A stretch of DNA of 64,000 bases from JAWLHK01 sp041690355 [NCBI: bacterium] (GTDB lineage: Bacteria; J088; JAWLBW01), in NCBI GenBank assembly GCA_041690355.1, contig JAWLHK010000009.1:62001-126000 (forward strand), in the 5' to 3' direction. The position numbers and the translations under genes are program-made. Each line of letters opens with the position of its first letter. Positions within the stretch are counted from its first letter, which is position 1. Below the pieces are notes generated by a model. The model was not told the origin of the DNA, did no database searches, and was given only the letters and a program-made list of their open reading frames with translations. This document shows positions 58,741 to 64,000 of the stretch, one piece after another.

Positions 58741-60348
58741 TCACTCTTCGACACCCGCCCCGCCCGGCTCGGCAGGCGCGGGGCGCACGGTTTCGCCGGC
58801 GTCGAGGGCGCGGCGCGCGATGAGCGAGCGGCGGAACTCGCCGCGCGCGGTCTGCTCGCCCGAGGCGCTTGAAAGCGGCTGGGCGGGAATCCGCGGACGC
58901 AGCGCTACCCCGTGCCGCCGACCGATGGCGCGGGCGCGGGCGAGCAGCGGCTCGGTCAATTCAGGCCGGGCGCACAGCGTATCGAAGTCTTCACCCAGCC
59001 CCGCGGCCCGGCCCCAGGCACGCACGACGGGCTCGCGCAGGGAGAGAAGCGCCACATGGTTCATCGGCTCGGGTCCGCTGACGAAAGCCGTGGCCACGAA
59101 CGGGTGCGCCGCGATCTCTTCTTCCATTCGCCGCGCGGCGTGCAATGCAGCGGCCTCGCCGCGTTCGGCGCCGTGCGGTTCCAGATCGGCAATCCACGGT
59201 CCCAGGCTGCGGGCCCAGTCGCCGGTCGCCTGCCACCAGGCCGTCGCCCGGCTGCTCCAGTCGAACGCCAGATTCCCCTGCCGGGTACCGAGCTGAATGT
59301 GGGGTAGCACGCTGCCGAAACCCGCGCCCGCTTCTTCCCACGTGCAGAAGCCGAACGCCTCGACCAGCCCGTAGCCCCAGGTCAGCCGCAGCCCGGCCCG
59401 CCGAACCTGGCGGCGAATCGGCTCGACTGGCACCGAAAAGCCCGTGTGAAGGCCGCGCAGGCCGGGCCATGCGGCACGAAGGCGCCGGGCCACCCGCCGC
59501 TGGAGCAACAGGCCGCTGAAGCCGCGCGGCAGGGGGTTCGGGCCGAGCACCGGCCAGGTCTCGGCAAAAAGTCGGTCCGACGCCTCACCGGCGGTCGCCA
59601 CCCACTCGAACGGCTCGTCGGGAAAAGCGGAACCGATCGATACGGCGCGCCCCGCGCAGACGGCCGCCCAGAGCAGCGCGCTGTGATCGACGAGTTCGAG
59701 CCGACCGCCGAAATGAAGCATGGGGCCCGTACCCAGCCGTCCGGCCACAGCCTGCGCCTGCTCGGCCAGCCGGCCGTGCGACGCCCGTACGGCGCGGGGC
59801 AGCGACAGGCTGCCGGCCGAAAACAGAATGGCGGCCGCATCCTCGTCGGTCTGCGCTATCTCACGCTGCGCGACCTCGATCGGCTTGTCGGCCAGGATCG
59901 GCTCGGCGCTCCGCGAGAGCATCTCGAGCGACACGACGGCGGGATTGCGGATGCGGCCGTGCTGGAGGATCAGCTGGACGATCCCCGGCACGGCCTTCAT
60001 GGCGCGTACGGCGCGGTCGGCTTCGGCCTCGCCGGCGCAAAAAACGTATCTGGGTTTCGCCTGCTGCAGCAGGCGGGCGAGAATCTGGTCGTCCTGCGTG
60101 GCCGGCAGGAGGGCAAAGTTCGCGCCGGCGCGCAGCACCCCGAGCAGCAGCCAGGGCCAGTCGGCGTCGGCCGTCCCGTAAAAGGCGACCGTTTCGCCGG
60201 CCTGCAGGCGGTGCCCGACGAGCGCCGCGGCGAAATGGCGCGCACGCTCGAGTGCTTCATGGCCGCGGAGGGCGCCCTGCGGGCCCCGCAGCACGACGGC
60301 ATCGGCCTGCCGGTGCCAGGCCTCCATCCACTGTTCGATGAAGCGCAT
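58741..60348 (-). CDS. Degenerate AMP-binding (acyl-CoA synthetase-like) protein
   Basis: A 535-residue protein with the ANL adenylate-forming fold, but its signature motifs are changed. The P-loop-like A3 motif reads LFSAGSLSLPRAV where TSGTTGxPKGV is usual. A5 is WGYGLVEAFG instead of YGxTE. TGDW keeps the TGD. The C-terminal catalytic Lys motif (xSGK) appears as SGEQTARGEFRR with no Lys. It is therefore probably inactive as a normal ligase, or has changed chemistry, and could be a binding or regulatory protein. It lies 9 bases after the tyrS stop and 33 bases before the PduO-type gene. Confidence 0.72.
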   Translation of the reverse strand: MRFIEQWMEAWHRQADAVVLRGPQGALRGHEALERARHFAAALVGHRLQAGETVAFYGTADADWPWLLLGVLRAGANFALLPATQDDQILARLLQQAKPRYVFCAGEAEADRAVRAMKAVPGIVQLILQHGRIRNPAVVSLEMLSRSAEPILADKPIEVAQREIAQTDEDAAAILFSAGSLSLPRAVRASHGRLAEQAQAVAGRLGTGPMLHFGGRLELVDHSALLWAAVCAGRAVSIGSAFPDEPFEWVATAGEASDRLFAETWPVLGPNPLPRGFSGLLLQRRVARRLRAAWPGLRGLHTGFSVPVEPIRRQVRRAGLRLTWGYGLVEAFGFCTWEEAGAGFGSVLPHIQLGTRQGNLAFDWSSRATAWWQATGDWARSLGPWIADLEPHGAERGEAAALHAARRMEEEIAAHPFVATAFVSGPEPMNHVALLSLREPVVRAWGRAAGLGEDFDTLCARPELTEPLLARARAIGRRHGVALRPRIPAQPLSSASGEQTARGEFRRSLIARRALDAGETVRPAPAEPGGAGVEE

Positions 60349-60357
60349 CGGGGTGCC

Positions 60358-61557
60358 TCAGCGAAAACGGACGCGCAGGAATTTGCGCTTGCCCGCGCGG
60401 AGCAGCGCCTCGTCGGCCGCGCCGAAGTCATGGTTCTCGCCGGCGGCCTTCACGCCGTCGATCTGCAGCCCCCCCTGCTGAACGAGCCGTTTGCCTTCGC
60501 TGGAGCCGCCCACCAGGCCCAGTTCGTGAAGGAACTTCGGCAGCCAGACGGGCCCTGCGGGGCGGGGCACTTCCCGCTCGGGGACGTCTTCGGGAATCTC
60601 GCCCTTGCTGAAGACCTTGCGGAAATTTTCGAGCGCCGCGTTGGCCGCGTCGGCACCGTGAAACCGGGCGGCCAGCTCGACGGCGAGCGCCTCCTTGGCC
60701 TCCTTCGGGTGCACGCGGCCTTCGCGAACCGCCTCGTACCGCTCGGGATCGACGTCACTCAACAGCTCGTAATAGCGCATCATGAGCGTGTCGCTGGTGC
60801 TCATGACCTTGCCGAAAATCTCGGCCGCCGGCTCGGTGATGCCGATGTAGTTGCCCAGGCTCTTGCTCATCTTCTGCACGCCGTCAAGCCCTTCGAGCAG
60901 CGGCACCGTCATGACGCACTGGGGGGCCTGGCCCGCTTCTTTCTGAAGTTCGCGGCCGACGATCAGATTGAACTTCTGGTCGGTGCCGCCGACCTCGACG
61001 TCGGCCTTGAGCGCGACCGAATCGTATCCCTGCACGAGCGGGTAAAGAAATTCGTGGATGGCGATGGGCCGGTGTTCGGCATAGCGTTTGGAAAAGTCGT
61101 CGCGCTCGAGCATGCGCGCCACGGTATACTTCGCGGCGAGGCGCACGACGTCGTCGGCCTTCATGGCGCCCATCCACTCGCTGTTGAAGCGGACCTCGGT
61201 CTTCTCCGGGTCGAGTATCTTGAAGACCTGGCTCTTGTACGTTTCGGCGTTGCGGCGGATCTCGTCTTCGCTGAGCGGCTTGCGGGTTTCGTTCTTGCCC
61301 GTCGGGTCGCCGATGAGGGCCGTGAAATCGCCGATGAGAAAGATGACCTGATGCCCCAGCTGCTGAAACTGGCGCAGTTTCTGGATCAGCACGGTATGGC
61401 CCACGTGCAGGTCGGGGGCCGTCGGGTCAAACCCGGCTTTCACGCGCAGGGGACGGCCGCTGCGCAGCTTTTCGAGGAAATCTTCCTGTGGAAGGACCTC
61501 GACGATGCCGCGCGAAAGAATTTTCCACTGTTCTTCGGCGCTGGGGAGCTTGATCAT
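60358..61557 (-). CDS. tyrS: Tyrosyl-tRNA synthetase
   Basis: Charges tRNA(Tyr). The 399-residue class I synthetase has HVGH (51-54, the HIGH equivalent), [17 protein letters not shown], the tyrosine pocket [10 protein letters not shown] and KMSKS near 230. It ends in an S4-like RNA-binding domain ([16 protein letters not shown]). This sequence type resembles the TyrZ branch found widely outside enterobacteria. It overlaps ymdB by 4 bases. Confidence 0.95.
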   Translation of the reverse strand: MIKLPSAEEQWKILSRGIVEVLPQEDFLEKLRSGRPLRVKAGFDPTAPDLHVGHTVLIQKLRQFQQLGHQVIFLIGDFTALIGDPTGKNETRKPLSEDEIRRNAETYKSQVFKILDPEKTEVRFNSEWMGAMKADDVVRLAAKYTVARMLERDDFSKRYAEHRPIAIHEFLYPLVQGYDSVALKADVEVGGTDQKFNLIVGRELQKEAGQAPQCVMTVPLLEGLDGVQKMSKSLGNYIGITEPAAEIFGKVMSTSDTLMMRYYELLSDVDPERYEAVREGRVHPKEAKEALAVELAARFHGADAANAALENFRKVFSKGEIPEDVPEREVPRPAGPVWLPKFLHELGLVGGSSEGKRLVQQGGLQIDGVKAAGENHDFGAADEALLRAGKRKFLRVRFR

Positions 61558-62339
61558 TGCGGTTGGTACGGTTCCTGAATGCGGCGGATGGCGGTGGCGC
61601 GCCCGTCGGCTTCGTCGACGTCGACCAGAATTCCCTGTAACTTCACGTTCCCCTTGGCCACCTCGAGGCGCGTCGGCATGCCGGTTAGAAAGCGCTCGAT
61701 GGCCAGCTCCTTCTTCATCCCGATGACCGAATCGAGGGGGCCGGTGAGGCCGGCGTCGGTGATGAAGGCCGTGCCGCCGGGAAGGATGCGTTCGTCGGCG
61801 GTCTGCACATGGGTGTGCGTGCCGAAGACGATGGAGCAGTGGCCGTTCAGGTGCCAGCCGATGGCCTGCTTCTCGCTCGAGGCCTCGCCGTGAAAGTCGA
61901 CGATGAGCACGCGCGTATCGCGGCGCATCTCGCGCAGCAGATCCATGGCCATCGTGAACGGGTTCTCGAGGGGATACATGAAGACGCGCCCCATGAGGTT
62001 GGCGACGCCGACTTCGACGCCCCCCTTGCTGCGGACCACCACATGCCCCTTGCCGGGCGCGTTCGAGTAGTTGGCCGGGCGCAGCAGGCGCGGTTCAGAC
62101 TCGATATAGGAGATGATGTCCTTCTTGTCCCAGGAGTGATTGCCTCCGGTGACGACGTCGGCGCCGGCGGCAAAGAGCTCCTTGCAGGTCTCTTCGGTGA
62201 ACCCGAACCCCCCCGCGACGTTTTCGCCGTTGACGACCGTGAAATCGACCCTCTCCCGCTGGATGAGACCCGGTAGCAAATGGCGCACGGCCTTGCGGCC
62301 GGGTTCGCCCATGACGTCGCCGATACAGAGAATACGCAT
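61554..62339 (-). CDS. YmdB-family metallophosphoesterase
   Basis: A 261-residue metallo-phosphodiesterase. It has [11 protein letters not shown], the metal ligands in VNGENVAGG and [10 protein letters not shown], then [11 protein letters not shown] and [15 protein letters not shown]. Bacillus YmdB is a cAMP/cyclic-nucleotide phosphodiesterase that affects motility and biofilm states. The cAMP-type cyclase at 38032 in this window makes such a substrate plausible but not shown. The ATG at 62339 was chosen because MRILCIGDV starts there; a promoter (62350-62378) ends only 10 bases before it, so the leader is nearly absent. It overlaps tyrS by 4 bases. Confidence 0.9.
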   Translation of the reverse strand: MRILCIGDVMGEPGRKAVRHLLPGLIQRERVDFTVVNGENVAGGFGFTEETCKELFAAGADVVTGGNHSWDKKDIISYIESEPRLLRPANYSNAPGKGHVVVRSKGGVEVGVANLMGRVFMYPLENPFTMAMDLLREMRRDTRVLIVDFHGEASSEKQAIGWHLNGHCSIVFGTHTHVQTADERILPGGTAFITDAGLTGPLDSVIGMKKELAIERFLTGMPTRLEVAKGNVKLQGILVDVDEADGRATAIRRIQEPYQPQ

Positions 62340-62349
62340 AGAACCATTC

Positions 62350-62378
62350 AGAGTAACGGTGGCGGCAGCAGGTTTCAA
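62350..62378 (-). promoter_or_regulatory. Promoter of the ymdB-tyrS operon (near-leaderless)
   Basis: On the minus strand: TTGAAA (62373-62378), 17 bases, TACTCT (62350-62355), then 10 bases to the ymdB ATG. This would leave a leader of only 3-4 bases and no Shine-Dalgarno. Confidence 0.6.
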
Positions 62379-62441
62379 GCGGAATGCGGGCTGGGATAAG
62401 GGCGGATTCCGTCCGGCCCGGGCCCCGTTGCAGTCAGAGGT

Positions 62442-63347
62442 TCAGGCGGCCGTGCGCCGCTGCCGGTCGAGCCGCTCGAGCAGGAAATCGACAAGATGGC
62501 CCGCCACGTCGAAACCGGTCGCCTTTTCGAGACCGAGAAAACTCGGGGCGCCGTTCACCTCGAGCACCTTCCATCCATTGGCGCCGCGAATCAGATCGAC
62601 CCCCGAATAGTCGAGGCCGACGGCCCGGACGGCCGAGACAGCAAGGTTCTCCATCTCGGCGGTGAGCTCGACCGGATCGGGGATGCCCCCCTGCGCCAGG
62701 TTTGTGCGCCATTCGCCTTCGACGGCCATGCGCGTGCAGCCGGCCACGGTGCGGTCTCCGACGACGAAAGCCCGCACGTCACGCCCGCCGCCCGGCACGA
62801 ACTCCTGCAGCAGTACGGCGCCGTACTCGACCAGGAAATCGGCGATGACCGGGCGTATGCCGGGTGAATCCTTCCAAAGCTCGACCCCCTCGCCCATCGA
62901 GCCGTACAGCGGCTTCGCCACGACCATGCCCTCGCGCCGCACGATCTCTTCGGCGCTCTGCAGATCGGCCACGACCCAGGTCGCCGGCGTAGGCACCCGG
63001 GCGCAGCGCAGCCGGGCCGCCACCGCCAGCTTGTCAAGCGCGAGCAGCATGGGCTCGACCCGGTTGATGACGACACACAGCAGCGTCTGCCACTCGCGCA
63101 GCACCTGGATCTGATAGTCGAAAGGGATGCGCGGATTGACGCGCCGGAAGAGGGCGGCCTCGAAGGGGGGGAGGGCAACCCCGCGGCGCCGGATGCGAAT
63201 CCGCTCGCGTTGCAGGTCGACCCCGAGCTCGCCGGCGTCGACGACCTCCATGCGTGCCCGTCCGCGCGCGGCCGCGAGCAGGCGCTCGGTGTGGCGGGAT
63301 GCGCCGCTGCTCACGAGAGCAATCCAGGGATGGGTTGCAGCAGGCAT
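62442..63347 (-). CDS. RimK-like ATP-grasp ligase
   Basis: A 301-residue ATP-grasp enzyme of the RimK/LysX branch. It has a short N-terminal domain, VVAKPLYGSMGEGVELW in the glycine-rich ATP loop, VLLQEFVPGGGRDVRAFVVGD, and the metal-binding DYSGVDLIRG followed by WKVLEVNGAPSFLG. Such enzymes form amide bonds between a carboxylate and an amino group. Ribosomal protein modification, coenzyme F420 or tetrahydromethanopterin tailing and lysine biosynthesis are all possible, and the substrate cannot be read. It has a 102-base gap to ymdB, so it is probably a separate unit. Confidence 0.85.
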   Translation of the reverse strand: MPAATHPWIALVSSGASRHTERLLAAARGRARMEVVDAGELGVDLQRERIRIRRRGVALPPFEAALFRRVNPRIPFDYQIQVLREWQTLLCVVINRVEPMLLALDKLAVAARLRCARVPTPATWVVADLQSAEEIVRREGMVVAKPLYGSMGEGVELWKDSPGIRPVIADFLVEYGAVLLQEFVPGGGRDVRAFVVGDRTVAGCTRMAVEGEWRTNLAQGGIPDPVELTAEMENLAVSAVRAVGLDYSGVDLIRGANGWKVLEVNGAPSFLGLEKATGFDVAGHLVDFLLERLDRQRRTAA

Positions 63348-63366
63348 GGAATCTCGGTCAGAGGTG

Positions 63367-63401
63367 AAAAGGCCGGAGGCCGGACGAATCCGGCCTCCGG
63401 C
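63367..63401 (-). terminator. Rho-independent terminator after the KGG genes
   Basis: A 12-bp perfect stem (GCCGGAGGCCGG at 63372-63383 paired with 63390-63401) closes a 6-base loop. On the minus strand it is followed after one C by four Ts (63367-63370). It lies 8 bases after the stop of the last KGG gene and separates that set from the ATP-grasp gene. Confidence 0.75.
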
Positions 63402-63409
63402 AGTACGCC

Positions 63410-63577
63410 TTACTCTTCGCTCATGCGCTTGCCGCGCTCGATGAGTTCGGCAACCTTGCGGCCACCCTTGCGGCCGATTTCTTCGAAGTGCTCGTGGCTG
63501 TACTTGCTGGCGACGGTTTCGCCGCCCTTGCGACCAGCTTCCTGAACCGTCATGGCTCCTTTGCTAGACTTCGCCAT
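63410..63577 (-). CDS. KGG-motif stress-type protein, copy 1
   Basis: A 55-residue protein with two KGG motifs, EAGRKGGETVASKYSHEHFE and then EIGRKGGRKVAELI, as in GsiB/con-10-like general stress proteins (PF10685). These are hydrophilic and probably disordered, linked to stress or desiccation tolerance. AAGGAG lies just upstream of the ATG. It is the last of three tandem minus-strand copies, 73 bases after copy 2. Confidence 0.82.
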   Translation of the reverse strand: MAKSSKGAMTVQEAGRKGGETVASKYSHEHFEEIGRKGGRKVAELIERGKRMSEE

Positions 63578-63650
63578 TTCTGTCTCCTTCTGGTTGTCTC
63601 CCGTTCACAGTCCGGCCGCGGCTTGCGCCCCGGCCGCTTCTGGGCATTTT

Positions 63651-63857
63651 TTACTTGGCGCTCGCGCGCTTGCCCCGTTCAATAAGCTCGGCGACCTTGC
63701 GACCGCCCTTGCGGCCGATTTCTTCAAAGTGTTCGTGGCCGTACTTCTGGGCAACGATGCGGCCGCCCTTGACGCCCCCGCGGCGTCCCGCTTCGGCCAC
63801 CGTCATCTGCCCCTTGCTTTCGGTCGTCGTTGTCGTCGTTCGCGTCGACTTCGCCAT
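63651..63857 (-). CDS. KGG-motif stress-type protein, copy 2
   Basis: A 68-residue protein. The Thr-rich N-terminus (MAKSTRTTTTTTESKGQMTV) is followed by EAGRRGGVKGGRIVAQKYGH and then EHFEEIGRKGGRKVAELIE, so it has three KGG/RGG-type turns. GGAGG lies before the ATG at 63857; a longer start at 63881 would add eight residues over that site. It sits between copies 1 and 3 in the same orientation. Confidence 0.82.
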   Translation of the reverse strand: MAKSTRTTTTTTESKGQMTVAEAGRRGGVKGGRIVAQKYGHEHFEEIGRKGGRKVAELIERGKRASAK

Positions 63858-63887
63858 AGCATCCCTCCAGTTCACATTCACAGTTGA

Positions 63888-64000
63888 TTAGCGCGAAGAC
63901 TGCTTGCCCTTCTCAATGAGATCGGCAACCTTTCTCCCGCCTTTGCGGCCGATTTCCTCGAAATGCTCATGACCATATTTTCCGGCGACCGATTCGCCAC
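63888..64000 (-). CDS. KGG-motif stress-type protein, copy 3 (5' end outside window)
   Basis: The final 36 residues of a third copy: GESVAGKYGHEHFEE, IGRKGGRKVADLIEKGK, then SSR. It is nearly identical to copies 1 and 2 over the conserved part. The start lies beyond the right edge. The stop at 63888-63890 is 30 bases before copy 2, so all three are probably one transcript. Confidence 0.8.
   Translation of the reverse strand, partial: GESVAGKYGHEHFEEIGRKGGRKVADLIEKGKQSSR

Overview
This is a GC-rich stretch of bacterial chromosome with densely packed genes on both strands. No rRNA, tRNA, CRISPR array or insertion sequence was seen. The gene content fits a Gram-negative, probably deltaproteobacteria-like organism. 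The signs are: complete recC-recB-recD; the block tilS-ftsH-folP-cdaA-cdaR-glmM, an order I recall from Geobacter-type genomes; parA-parB beside a bactofilin; split methylmalonyl-CoA mutase; three-subunit proton-translocating transhydrogenase; and a C-terminal sorting tail. The placement is an inference from gene order and families, not a database result.

Layout. 1-409: the end of a small double zinc-ribbon protein. 485-2290: a CHASE-domain histidine kinase. 2363-11739: the RecBCD operon. 11848-12629: an unknown protein and a HEPN-like protein. 12650-17112 (minus strand): membrane zinc-ribbon protein, dienoyl-CoA-reductase-like SDR, dnaJ and dnaK, with a terminator between dnaK and dnaJ. 17336-25098 (minus): CoA-binding protein, lipoprotein amidohydrolase, Yip1-like protein, methylmalonyl-CoA mutase catalytic subunit, RidA-like protein and pntAA-pntAB-pntB. 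25281-27941 (minus): a large secreted protein with a GGC-type C-terminal sorting tail. 28172-37887 (plus): tilS, ftsH, then folP-cdaA-cdaR-(O-antigen ligase/TPR)-glmM. 38032-39552: an adenylate cyclase. 39594-40545 (minus): a small, less GC-rich islet with tandem four-helix membrane proteins. 40779-45752 (minus): bactofilin, parB, parA and a class A penicillin-binding protein. 45864-48124 (plus): class V aminotransferase, folK and an unknown protein. 48336-53007 (plus): a redox operon with a TAT-signal DH subunit, GMC oxidoreductase, UbiB-type kinase and metallo-beta-lactamase hydrolase. 53017-57300: three paralogous TatT-like secreted helical-repeat proteins around an orphan cytochrome b and an ECF41 sigma factor. 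57334-63347 (minus): unknown Cys-rich protein, PduO-type adenosyltransferase, degenerate AMP-ligase, tyrS, ymdB and an ATP-grasp ligase. 63410-64000: three tandem KGG stress-type proteins.

How the parts fit. The mutase (19903-21573) needs adenosylcobalamin, which the PduO-type enzyme (58087-58707) would make. The SDR and mutase suggest breakdown of unsaturated and odd-chain acyl-CoAs, and the transhydrogenase would supply NADPH. CdaA, CdaR, GlmM, the O-antigen ligase-like protein, PBP1A and bactofilin all concern envelope building and its c-di-AMP control. Several genes have a -10 hexamer only 6-10 bases before the start codon and no Shine-Dalgarno, suggesting leaderless mRNAs. Intergenic gaps repeatedly hold degenerate 7-bp arrays and a pyrimidine-rich dispersed element. 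The most promising unexplained material is the triplicated TatT-like family and the operon carrying two of its members, the GMC/UbiB/MBL operon, the sorting-tail protein, and the lower-GC islet with a possibly frameshifted small gene.
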